Assembly (NCBI GenBank): GCA_963995505.1
Contig: OZ023188.1
Coordinates: 18,861,912 to 18,925,911, forward strand
Length of the DNA: 64,000 bases
Direction of reading: 5' to 3'
Origin: Hypericum androsaemum
Taxonomy: Eukaryota > Streptophyta > Magnoliopsida > Malpighiales > Hypericaceae
The notes below the pieces were generated by a model. It made no database searches. It saw nothing but the letters and a program-made list of their open reading frames with translations, and was not told the DNA's origin. The stretch's first letter is position 1. Every line of letters begins with the position of its first letter. Positions 21,311-32,136 of this stretch are shown here, piece by piece. Position numbers and translations under genes: made by a program.

Positions 21311-21454
21311 GCCCCCGACGTCGTATTAGGTAAATTTTTTAATTAGTTAATTTTTTACCTAATACGACGTTAGTTAATTGTGAATATTAGTTAATTGTTG
21401 ATGTTAGTTAATTGGTTAATTGTTGATGTTGGTTAATTGTAATTTGTAGATAAT

Positions 21455-21665
21455 TGGTTAAAAAAATTTGGTCCGAATGGTGCGACCAAAATTTCGGTCT
21501 GACCGGTCTGGCCAAAAAATTGATCAGACCAAACTGACCAATTTATGGTCCGACCGGTTTGACCGAAAGATGGTCCGACCGGTTTGACGGAAAGATGGTC
21601 CGGCCGGCCAGTTTGACCAAAATAATGTCTGAGTGGTTTGACCGTTAAACAATGTGACCGTAATA
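21455..21665. repeat. Left subterminal GGTCCGACCGG repeats
   Basis: Short repeats ggtccgaccgg, ggtttgaccg and ggtctgaccgg occur at least six times in 200 bp, 140-350 bp upstream of the mobile-domain gene start. The same words recur at 29,655-29,885 upstream of the transposase gene, suggesting shared promoter or transposase-recognition arrays. Confidence 0.7.
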
Positions 21666-21807
21666 TGGTCTGTAATAACGCTATTTTAATTAATTTTTTG
21701 ATTAATGTTCTAATTGTTCAATGTTTAACATTGTTAGATTTGCTAAGTTTGTTAATATATTGGTAAGTTAATATAATGTTCTAATATGTCTATTGTGTTG
21801 TTTAGAT

Positions 21808-24657
21808 ATGGATGCACAGCCATACGGGCATCTTCTAGGGAATGGAGGACCCTTAGATACGTCGGTATTAGTGCACCAGGATGTGCACCGTTCTCAGGAC
21901 GTGTGGAACCGTGAGGTTCGTGAAGGGATTAACGATAATCAGGACACATTGTTGAAGATACACCGACGGAAATGGACGGTGTCTCATGTGCAGAACGAGG
22001 CCTTTATAGCCTACATGAAGGAGGCAGGTTTCTGGGATGTGTGGTGTATTGGCTGGGTCGTTCTCGAAACAGCATTTGTTACAGCCTTGGTGGAGCGGTG
22101 GCGGCCCGAGACCCATACGTTCCATATGCCTGTGGGTGAGATGACAGTTACTCTTCAGGACATTGCTGTGTTGTTCGGGCTTCCTATCGATGGTCACCCA
22201 GTAACAGGGTTGCAGACACCTCCTGATTGGCACGAGTTCTGCGTACGCCTATTTGGCAGTAACCCGGTAGATACCCCTGGAATGGTTTGGAAAAACCAAA
22301 TTGCCCTTAAATGGTTCGAGGACCATTTTGACCCTGCTACTATCCCGATTGATGCTGGTGATGATGTCGTAAAACGATATGTTCGAGCGAACATATTGCG
22401 ACTTATCGGATGCATTCTTTTTCCCGAGTCTAGTGATGCGAGGGTGAACACATACTGGTTGCCACTGCTAGAGAATGTAGAGGCAATTGGTTCTTACAGC
22501 TGGGGGAGTGCGTGTTTGTCACACACGTACAGCCACTTGTGTAGAGCCACAAGCTCGACACGTTCACTTATTGCCGGGGCGATGACGCTAGTATGTATGT
22601 GGGCTTGGGAACGGATCATCCCAAATCGTCCGGTTTTGTTAAATCCGGCAGTGCAACAACCTGGGCAAGCACTGGGCATCAGGTACACATTATTACTTAA
22701 TGCACTGTAGCCGCTGATTAACCTTATAGACTTGACGTGATATTTTTATGTCACTGTGCAGGTGGAGTGGAAAATTTAACAGAGCGGCCAGCAAAAAAAT
22801 AACAACCGTATCTGTTTACAGACGCAGGTTGGATGAGCTTAGAGAATCAGATGTAAGTAATTTGTTTATTAAATTTTAATGAATAGTTTTGACTTAAATC
22901 ATACTGTGTTGCATACATATAACCACGACCATTTGGACGAGCTACAACTGTGTGCATTTGTTACAGGTTGTATGGATGCCGTATAACGACGAGATTCTTG
23001 GCAATCTCCCGACAATATGCCATCGTGATTGTGGCTTATGGTTGGCACGAGTCCCGTTGATATGCTTTTTGCATGTGGAGTGGCATTATCCTGATCGGGT
23101 GTTACGACAGTTCGGATTACTCCAGGGTATTTCGGCTAGCCCTGAGATCGATGAGGCGACACATAGTGCGGTGGATGGTCGGGGTCAGGCTGGCCAAAAT
23201 TGGAATGCCATTTACGAAGGCCATGTGAAGATCTGGGTGGAATTTCGGACAAGATATGTGTATCACGGAGTACCTACGTCGCCGTATATCCATTATCATG
23301 ATGGATATATGGATTGGTACAGGAAGATTACTCGGCGATTCATCAGCCCTGCTAGCGCAATGTTACACATGAGTGTAAGTCAATTTAGCTATGTTAAATA
23401 AAGATGTTGTCTATTTTAATTTTAATAGCGATGTTCCACAATGCTAATGATAATAAAATTTTATTTGTAGGCGGATGTTGTTGAGCATATACGCCACAGG
23501 TCTTCAGACATTTCAGAAATTCAGAATTTGTCGCAGGTTGCACTTGGGTTCGCCGGCGAGCAAAGACGGTACCTAGGTCTCCGCGACAGCCAGCCACCTG
23601 TGGGACTGGCGGAGCACATGACATACGAGCTTCCTCAATCAGAGAGGGTATCTGTCGTGAGACGCAAAACCACCCTTTTCAACAAGCGGCAACCAATACC
23701 CCGGCCTGAGCCCGTACCTGGTTATCAAGTGGAGCCCATGGTCTGGGAAGATTATCGGTCGAGAACGCAGATTCTAGCAAACACAGTGACGTCTCTCAGC
23801 ATGGATACCTCCGCCTCTCATCCATTCTCCCAGCACACAGATTTTGGCACCCCCGGCTCCGCTTCCCAGCCGTCCCACCAGCACTCGAGTTACGGCCTAG
23901 GCCACACTGGGGTGCCGCATTCCCAGCTGTTTACTCCCCCTAGGCAGAGGTATTTGTTTATCTTAATTTGTGGTATTAATTATGAATTTTATTACAGTAT
24001 GTTCAATTGATTTGATTTCATTATTATATAAATTTTTGGGTTTGTTATTAGGGGTGTTCTCATTGGAGACGGTACAACGGCAGCTAGGTCTGTGCAGCCG
24101 TTTTCTTACGGATTGGGCCCTTCCGGATCGGGTTTCGGCGTCGCCCCCTCCGCGGCTCATCCATTATTCAGGGAAAATATATTTGGTTGGCCCCAAACTG
24201 GGGCTCATACGTCTGACACGCAGTCCAGTTTTGGTTTCACCCGGTCTGGTATACAGACATCCCAACTATTTGAGACACCTACACAGAGGTTGGTTCTCTA
24301 CAATTTGGTGTGTGTAAATTATGAATTTTATTTAAAATTTTTGAATTGATTGTATGGCTTTATTGTGTTGATAACATAATTTGTTGATTTTGATAAATTT
24401 GTATGATATTTTATAATAGGACTTCGCCACGTGATACTTCAACTCATGGTAGTGGTGACTCTTCATTTGACGATCCAACCGATTTTGAGGATGAAGAAAT
24501 ACCTCTGGTCCGGCGTCAGCCTAATCGGGGAGCTAGAGAGGCTGGTGTGCGATGTTTTACAGGAGGACACCTGAATGTGCCTGGAAAGGGAAAGGGGAAG
24601 GCGAATGCTCACGTAGATAAGCATCAAAAGGAGAAGCCTCAGAAGAAGAAGAAGTAG
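21808..24657 (+). CDS. Plant mobile domain (MAIN/MAIL-like, aminotransferase-like) protein in the MULE, six exons
   Basis: Exons 21808-22682, 22762-22852, 22967-23374, 23471-23949, 24052-24288 and 24420-24657 join without a stop (2,328 nt, 775 aa), all GT-AG. The start is the ATG of MDAQPYGHLLG. Residues about 50-470 show the plant mobile domain (PF10536): FIAYMKEAGFWDVW, ERWRPETHTFHMP, GEMTVTLQDIAVLFGLPIDG, then WMPYNDE and WHYPDRVLRQFG. The C-terminal third is low-complexity Ser/Gly/Thr/Pro, and the end is a Lys-rich patch (KEKPQKKKK) that could target the nucleus. Host proteins with this domain (MAIN, MAIL1) act in gene and transposon silencing, and transposon-borne versions are known. A role in countering or using host silencing is inference. 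The gene reads inward from the left TIR. Confidence 0.88.
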
Positions 24658-24954
24658 TTTATGCTTCTGTACTTGACATTTGTTGGATGCTTTTATGACT
24701 GTATTAACTTCACTTTTTTTATGATTTGTGTTTTAGTTCTCGAAACTTTTCAAACGTTATACCTTTCTAGATAAGTATGCCGTCAAGATATTAAACAAAG
24801 TACGGTATAAGAAAATACGACATGACAAAACTAAGAAGTGCAATACTAAAATAGGATGACAACAATCTGAAATAACATATAAAAAAATGTCTTTATGTTT
24901 CTCAACACGTTGTCACAATTCTCATCAGAATTCCCGGTAGGGACATATTTGCCA

Positions 24955-26689
24955 CTATTCCTTGAAAACTCGTTTAATATTCTCGTGATCAACACTGAAA
25001 TGTATTCGATTTTCTTCATACGAGACATAAATCTGTTCAAAAAAAACTTAATTAGGTCAATGATTATATTAAAATAATTTACTGACGACGATGTAATGAT
25101 AATATAAGCTTACATCTTTCACTAGCAACACACATCCATCACAGTAGGTACTCTCAATGTCTTGTAAACTCCCCGTGATTTCGCCAGTAGGATCCTTCAT
25201 AAATTTATAGATATGAAGTCTTTGATAATTTAAAAATATGATTAAGAAACAAATAATACATTATATTATAATACCTGAAAAACTGCTCGGAAACTATTGC
25301 CGTATACATGTTTCTTCTTTTTCACGTACAGAACCATCTGCAAGTCTCTTAGTTAACAATAACATAACTTGCAAATTGAAAAATTTTCATATATGTACAA
25401 ATGTTACCTGTGGAATTGTGATGCTTTCAGAGATTGTTTTTACATCCTCAATAGATACTCCATCAACGTTAGCTCCATACATCAAACCTAAAAAATGTAA
25501 CAAATTAGATACTCCATAAATGTAAGTAACAAGTATGTATAAGTATTTTCGTAATACCGTGAGATATAACAAATTCAATAGCTGTTGTCCATGGTTCATT
25601 GTTGAAAATGTCATTGGCTTTGCGGTCTGCTTCAGCTCGTATGGCTTTCCTTCGAAGGGCTGATTTAGCTTCAGCTTCCTTTTTATGCAGCTCTAACCTC
25701 TTTTGTTCTTGGAGCCACTCAAAGGCCTCTGAGCCATATAGTGCCTTCAAATCGGCACCACGTCCCTCAGGATATGGTGCTGGAGGATAAGGACGACGAC
25801 CATCATAGGATGGTGCTGGACGAGTTTGTTCTTGGGAATCTTCATCAGATTCTCCATTTTTCTTAAACACTTTGACAACGTTCTCATCAGTAATGCTAAA
25901 TAATTTGTTGTTCGGGTATGGGGACGAGTCAACTTTTACCTGTTGAAGAACCAGAAAATCAGTAAACAACTATCTGGAACTATTGAGAAAAAAAAGGATA
26001 TGCTCACATTTTTAAGATACAACACACATCCAGCTTCAACAAGACCGGTAGAGTCATTTATGGTACCAGTAATACTGCCTGTAGAATCCTGTAATATATT
26101 AAAAGTTTAAAAAATTTCTCACATAACATAAATATGTAAGAATAAATAAAATTCTTTTAATTGTACTTTGAATGTCGCAAGTGCGCCAATTCCGATACGC
26201 TTAAAACGGGTCACCTCTACAACCATCTACAAGCAAATACAAAATACTTGTTATAAAATTGACTATGATGCTAACTCAAATTAAAGGATAATGTAAAATT
26301 TCTTACCGACATAACTGTAGTACCACTATAGGTATTTTTGAAGCTCTGAATACTTGTCCCTTTAAAACAGGTTCCTATCATCATCCCTGTAAAATAAATA
26401 AAAATTTAATAAAAATATTATGTGATCCAATATAGAAATACGGAATACCTTCAACTGTCAGAAAGTCCATGGCTCTACTCCACGGTTCTGGATCTCGCTT
26501 GACAAGCTTGTAATAACAGTTGCTTTTGGTAGGTTTCTGAGGAGGGACTTCTGATCTATCGTTGGATGGCCTCTGTAATCGTTTGAAAATATACCCAAAC
26601 TTAGAACCACATAGAGCATTCCAATCGATTCGAGGATGCTCCGGCTCTTCGTCATCATGTGCGATTGGCTCTTTGCCACTTCTCCTCAT
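24955..26689 (-). CDS. Tandem OB-fold protein (HROB-like) in the MULE, nine exons
   Basis: Exons 26449-26689, 26307-26386, 26167-26226, 26008-26088, 25558-25939, 25408-25487, 25275-25337, 25114-25194 and 24955-25032 join in frame to 381 aa with consensus splice sites. Two modules repeat: a PWxxAMDF or PWTTAIEF helix, then 80-nt, 60/63-nt and 81-nt exons with identical phases. The 81-nt exons read DSTGSITGTIND...CVLYLKN and DPTGEITGSLQD...CVLLVKD, followed by a strand and an NVVKVF or NIKRVF end. This pattern matches the OB fold of homologous-recombination OB-fold protein (HROB/MCM8IP), a single-strand-DNA and MCM8-9 helicase partner. A helical KR-rich linker joins the modules. The ATG is 178 bp downstream of the transposase stop, directly after a splice acceptor (ttcag at 26,698), so a spliced leader exon or shared transcript is likely. 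Family call is inferred from motifs. Confidence 0.72.
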
Positions 26690-26867
26690 CGGCACACCTG
26701 AACAATTATGACAATAAACATATACATAAAATGTGTAATGCGTCATTATTCTACTAAGATAGAGTAACTTAAACTTCACACTGTTACAAAGAAACTCAAC
26801 ACAACCCACATAGAGTTTCACAAAATATTACAAAGTACAATCCTTTCAGTTCAAAATTAATTACAAT

Positions 26868-29558
26868 TCAACGTCCACGACGGCGTCTACTCGTACTTGC
26901 CCCTACGGATACAGCTGCCGCTTTAGCTGCTTTAGCCGCTCTTGCCGCCGCAACTGCTCTTATATTAGTACAATTGGCTTTTGTGTGACCCCTTGTTTTA
27001 CAGAGCGTACAGCGGACGAAAGGCACTGTATCCATTTCATTATGTATGCGCTTCCGTGGCTGTCCTCTACCCCTCGCTAATCTTTCATCTGGAATGAGCC
27101 TTACAACTGTTGGATCTTCAGGATACGGCCAATATTTAGGATTGCCCAGAGGAACAAACTTCAGTTGGTAGCAAGCTTGCGTGGTTTCCAGGCGATAATA
27201 CTTATCCACAAATATCTTGTAATCGATGCCAAGTTCAGTACAACACGCCATCACATGTGAGCACGGATAGTGGTAAGCCTAAAATTTGCCGCAGCCACAA
27301 AATCCTGTGGAAAGATTAACTGAATGCTTTCTGTCCCCCTTTTGTCTTCTCATATCGTACCCAGTGCGAACTTCGCACGATCCAACTGTACTGTCAGAAA
27401 CTCGCACTCTATGTCCATTGGCCTTTCCCTCCCACCGCTCCAACCTGTTTAGGAGCTTCTGTGACATCAATATTTTGCCAGTACAGCTCTCTTTCATACA
27501 CTTAGTTGATCTCTCTTCAAAATATTCGGTTAGCTTGTTAAATGTCTCTGCCACCAAGGCTGTCACCGGTAAACGACGAACTTTTTTGAAGATCATATTT
27601 ACGCACTCGGCAATATTCGTCGTCATGTTACCATAACGGCGTCCGCCATCCCACGCTAAGCTCCACTTGGGCAATTCCTGTTCATACATCCAGTTGAAGA
27701 CCTCCTGGTCGACATTCCATATTTCTCGCATGTTAGCTTCCAACTTCCACAGTTGAGCTTGCATTCCTACAACCAACATAGTAAAAATATTAAATGTGGA
27801 GTAACAACTTGTAAAATAGTTTTAGACAACAAAACATTTGTGCATGTCACCTGCAATCTTCATGACATTCCTCATGGCGTCGTTTTTGAAGTGTTTGTTA
27901 AGATTGCTTGCTACGTGTCGAAGACAATATCGATGGGCGGTAGCACTGTCTTCTCCCCAACCATACTCCGTATCCATTGCCTTTAATATGCCAGCATGTC
28001 GATCAGAAATAACACATATTCCATGTCGGCCAGGCGTGACGTGCTTCCGGACTTGTTTCATGAACCACGGCCAACTATCCGTGTTCTCACCCTCTACCAG
28101 AGCAAATGCTATTGGAATTATAGCATTATTACCATCAATTGCAGTGGCGATCAGGAGGACATGCTTGTATTTTCCATACAAGAACGTTCCATCAATCTCC
28201 AAGACAGGCATGCAATGTTTGAAAGCTTCAATGCAAGGCTTGAAGCTCCAAAAAACTCGCTTAAAGATCTTTGTTCCAGGCATCAGTGCTTCCACGTAAT
28301 GGTCGCAACCAGGGAGGGTGTGATAATATTCCCATTCAACAACAGTTCCAGGATTATTTGCCTTGCATGCTGCAAACCATTGCGGAAGGCGATTGTAAGA
28401 TTCTTGCCAATCCCCCCATAAATCTTGAAACGCCTTCTCTTTTGCCCACCAAGTCTTCGTATACGAGGGTCTAAACTTCATATGGTCGTGGATCTCTGAC
28501 CTTAAAGTGGCCACACGAATATCTGGTTGTTCCTCTACTCGTTTCTTAATAATTTGTGCAATGAAAGCAGAAGTGAGTTGTTTATGATCCTGCGACTTTC
28601 GTAGGCGACCACAGGTATGGGGGTAGGTGTGTTTCACGATTTTCCATGGACTGAAAAGTGTGCCCCTTCTTTCCTGTGAGACACGGATCTCCCATTTGCA
28701 ATCATCCGTCTCCCATTTTTTACACTTCACAGAAAAAGTTTCAGGCCTTGTTTCTTTTCGAACAAACTCACGCCCATCGTTCATTACGAACGCCTCGATC
28801 TCCCTCTTTGCATCAAATTTGCTCTTCCAAATCGTACCCTCTTTCAACAAACCAGAACAACTTCCATCTATTGCTCGGTCGCAATCCCATTCTTCACCAT
28901 AAACAGTCATCGATGATTGTTCACCGGGATCATTTAGAGCGAGTTCACCGTATTGTTGTTCCCGGTATTGTTGTTCCTCTTCTTCTACTACTTCTTCTTC
29001 ATCTTCGTCTTCTTCTGCTTCATTTTCGTCTTCTTCTGCTTCGTCTTCGTCTTCGTCTTCGTCTTCTTCTGTTTCGTCTTCACGATCAAAATTGTATGTG
29101 GCATATGGACCTGCCTCTCTAGGATCATTTTCAAACCAATCAAATATTGGTTCATGAGCAACATCCATCCTCGTTGACGTACCAGCTTCAACGACAAACG
29201 GGTTGTAATTATTAACCCTCTTTTCCACAATGATTGTAAGCTTAATCTCCTTCACCATTGGTCCAAAGAAGTTAATCATGGTCTCCAGCATTATCCTAAC
29301 ATCTTCATCGTCGTTAATAAACATTGGACCAAATTGTCCTCTTCCAAATGGACATCTAAATATCAATGGCCCAAATTCTTCATTTGGACCTATTGGGATC
29401 TTTTCGTTAACTTTTTTCCGCAAGATATTGTATTTAACAAATGCTGCATGAAACTTCAACTTTTCTTTCCCACCACCTTGGTAATCAAAACCGGTTTCAT
29501 TATTGTTGAAAATTACTCCATCGTATTTCAACTTTATTCTTATAACCCGGTTAGCCAT
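26868..29558 (-). pseudogene. MULE (mudrA-like) transposase, one in-frame stop
   Basis: Exon 1 (27851-29558) and exon 2 (26868-27766) give 869 codons with a single TAG at codon 732 (27279-27281). Order: N-terminal PB1-like region (about 1-110), a long Glu/Asp tract (about 160-195), a MuDR-type zinc-binding DNA-binding domain (FVRKETRPETFSVKCKKW to YPHTCG), then the DDE nuclease with Asp455 (VLEIDGTFL), Asp518 (CVISDRHAG) and Glu623 (NIAECVN). Next comes a SWIM finger (CGCGKF, stop, AYHYPCSH), a CCHC knuckle (CTLCKTRGHTKANC) and a basic tail (SRRRRGR). The stop falls between the CxC and CxH halves of SWIM, where relatives have Gln, consistent with one CAG to TAG change. Everything else is open, so inactivation is very recent, unless the stop is read through. 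Confidence 0.9.
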
Positions 29559-29654
29559 TATGAATACTACAACAAAAGAAAACAGTATGCAATTCTATAT
29601 TAGCAACACAAAACATAATTTATATTAACGAAAATATCATATAAACATACATTC

Positions 29655-29885
29655 TTCTCCATCAATTTTTTGGTCCGACCACCTTAAGAACCAGATGAAA
29701 TTTAATCGGACTGGCAGGGTGGTCACTTTTTTTACTCGACCATCCGGAATTTACCAAGAAAAAATTCACATCCGGTCAGATTGGTCAAACTAACCGACCG
29801 GTCCGACCGACCGGTCCGACCGGTCCGACCGACCGACCGGTCCGACCGGTCCGACCGACCCATTAAACCGGTCTGGCCATTGGGT
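29655..29885. repeat. Right subterminal GGTCCGACCGG repeats
   Basis: A dense run of accgaccggtccgaccgg words at 29,790-29,870, plus ggtccgacc at 29,670, lies 100-330 bp upstream of the transposase start. It mirrors the array at the left end of the element. Confidence 0.75.
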
Positions 29886-30144
29886 TTGGTACTAAAATCC
29901 GCACACCCACAAAATTTTAAACAATCAGATATCACACTCAAAAAATAGAAGGAATTAATAATTTCAAAGCTAAAATATACTAATTATTTTAAATTAATGA
30001 ACAAACTCTACATATATACCAAAATATTAAAGTAAATTAATTTACCTGGTTTTGGGCAGGCAGGGTCTTCTATGGTATGCAGTATGCAGGACGTCTTCGT
30101 AGGGATGACAAAAGGCTTCTGCGAGGTATCCATTATATAGGATA

Positions 30145-30379
30145 TATGATCGACCAAGATTTGTCAAAAAAAGTCGGATCTTGGACCAATGTGTTAAAGA
30201 ACCGACAAAAAAAGTCGGATCTTGGTTATCCGAAATCTCCTATTCAGATTTCGGATTTGACCAAGATCCGACTTTTTCCGGCGTCCGTGCCACGTGGACA
30301 CCATCCCCGCAATACTTTCAAATCGGACGTTTTTTTCACAAAAAATGGTGAATAGTAACACCATTCAGAAAAAAAAACC
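30145..30379 (-). repeat. Right TIR of the MULE
   Basis: Inverted copy of the left TIR, including the gtccacgtggcac block, the gatttcggat block and two AAAAAAAGTCGGATCTTGG units. It is shorter than the left arm by one palindromic repeat unit. Confidence 0.88.
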
Positions 30380-30458
30380 GACAAGGTTGGGTTAAATTGA
30401 GAAACGTGATGGCCTACATTAAATAGTATTTGCTTCCCAGCAAAGGACTAATTGCTCG

Positions 30459-30920
30459 TAGGAGTGAGCATTCGGATTATCCGAATCTGAACTATCCGAA
30501 CTTTTAAAAATTTGAACTATTCGAATTGAATATTTTACTATCCGAATCCGAATCCAAACTATCCGAAATAATACAAGTGATTGAAAAAAAAAGATACAAT
30601 TACTTCAAAAACTTCGATGAGCGACACACGATCCTTTTCTTTTGGGTCTCAACACAACTATAGTTCCTTCTCATCATCATAAAAAATATATTCAACAACG
30701 GGCCCATGAAAATAAGGAAAAAAATTCAACTATGGGACTAGGAAAATAAGGAAAAAAAATTCAACAATAGTTCGGATAGTTCGTATAATCCGAACTCTTA
30801 TTTTTATTATTCGAATCCGAATTAAAAACTTCGGATAATCCAAATCCGAATCTGAATAATAAATTATCCGAATCCAAATCCGAAAAAAAATTCAGATATC
30901 GAGTTAAATGCTCACTCCTA
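30459..30920. mobile_element. Non-autonomous hAT element (MITE)
   Basis: A 462-bp element has 13-bp terminal inverted repeats TAGGAGTGAGCAT, flanked by ATTGCTCG (30451-30458) and ATTACTCG (30921-30928), matching 7 of 8. The interior consists of repeated attatccgaa/ttcggata words on both flanks and has no coding capacity. It lies only 70 bp outside the big MULE. Confidence 0.8.
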
Positions 30921-31010
30921 ATTACTCGTACTTGGACCACCCGATCGAAATGGTCCAAGTACTCCTAATTACAAGTACTATTTTATTTGTAATATCTGTT
31001 ATTAATTTTT

Positions 31011-32127
31011 GAAAAAATTACTCTTAAGTCCTTCGGGTTTACTTAAATATACTCAAAAGTCTCTCCTGTTTGCAAAATACACGCCGACGTTTTTCGTGTT
31101 TGATTTTATTATACTTTCGGGCCCCTGGCGCACGTTAGCAGCTCTTTTTATTTTTGTAAATAAAATGACCAAAATACCTTTAAAAAAATCTGCTGACATC
31201 ATATACTCTTCTTCTTCCTCCAGCGAACTTCCGATCAAAAGAGCCACTAAACATTCAAGTCATTGCCACTGGCTACAACAATCACCATCTTCCTCCCTCT
31301 CGTCGCCGACGAGTCCTGCAAGGAACACACATACAAAACCCATCGCCACCGCCCACGGAAAGATTGCTCTCGATCCCAACGACGAGTCCCTAAATTCCTC
31401 ATCTCTGAAGCCCGGTGTCGACTTTCTTGGCGTCATCTTCCACCTCTCATCTCTGTGTAGTGGACCAATTGAACGTGGTTCGATGCCACGACATATATGA
31501 CCGCAAAGGCGAGATCCAGGTCCTTCTCGAATTCGTGGACCAATTGAACATGGTGCGATTAAGCTGTGGGCCAACTGAACGATGGGGCAGTGATGACGAC
31601 GCTGCGGTGATGACGATGCCGATGCCAGAAGCATGAGACCCTACTGGATTAGCGAAAGCTTCTGCCTGCAAGAAATTGAAAGGGAAGGGAAAGTAGAGAG
31701 AGAGATTGACAGACCCACCACTGAAAATCGGCCACGATTGAAGGACCCACCACCGGCGTTCACGAAGGTAGTACCTGGATCTAAGTGATGTCACGACCTG
31801 GATTTCAATTTGCGGAAAATTGAATTTGATTCTAAACGACTGCTTGAAAATTGAATTGGAATTTTTGTTTGTTTTTAATTAGGGGAAGAACCTTATGGAA
31901 TTGAGAAGGTGGTAAGAGAGGAAGAAGGGTTGGAAGAAGAGATGATCTAAGCTATTTTTGTTCTAAGTGTATTTTTGTCATTTCATTGACAAAAAGAGAA
32001 AAAATTTATTGAGGGATCGAAAAGTATAATAAAATCAAACACAAGGGACGTCAGCGTATATTTTGCAAACAGGGAGGACTTTTGAATATATTTAAGTAAA
32101 TACGAGGGATTTGAAAATAATTTTTCC
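31011..32127. mobile_element. Non-autonomous MULE with long TIRs
   Basis: Arms at about 31,011-31,190 and 31,950-32,127 are inverted copies (gggtttacttaaatatactc, tttgcaaaatacacgc, ttattatactttcggg). Flanking TTAATTTTT (31002-31010) and ATAATTTTT (32128-32136) match at 8 of 9. The arms belong to the same family as those of the Pack-MULE at 19.1 kb. The interior, about 31,190-31,940, is GC-richer with several broken short frames that I do not recognise; it may be another captured host fragment. Confidence 0.75.
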
Positions 32128-32136
32128 ATAATTTTT

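Larger units (their letters stand above)
20445..30379. mobile_element. 9.9-kb Mutator-like element with three genes
   Basis: The ends GGTTTTTTTTCTGAATGG (20,445) and its inverse (30,379) begin TIRs that differ by two substitutions and one T over the outer ~117 bp. Directly outside lie GACAAGGTG (20436-20444) and GACAAGGTT (30380-30388), a 9-bp target duplication (8/9) diagnostic for MULEs. Inside, a plant mobile domain gene reads inward from the left end, a MULE transposase gene reads inward from the right end, and an OB-fold gene lies between them on the minus strand. The convergent layout resembles maize MuDR. The transposase has one nonsense codon, so this copy is probably not autonomous, but it may be mobilised or may be a recent casualty. 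Confidence 0.93.

Noticed and set aside
20623..21346. Long Pro-rich (plus) and Gly/Arg-rich (minus) open frames as genes
   Set aside because: They exist because the DN
31190..31940. Captured host gene in the second long-TIR MULE
   Set aside because: The centre is GC-richer and has short frames, but none shows a motif I can name.
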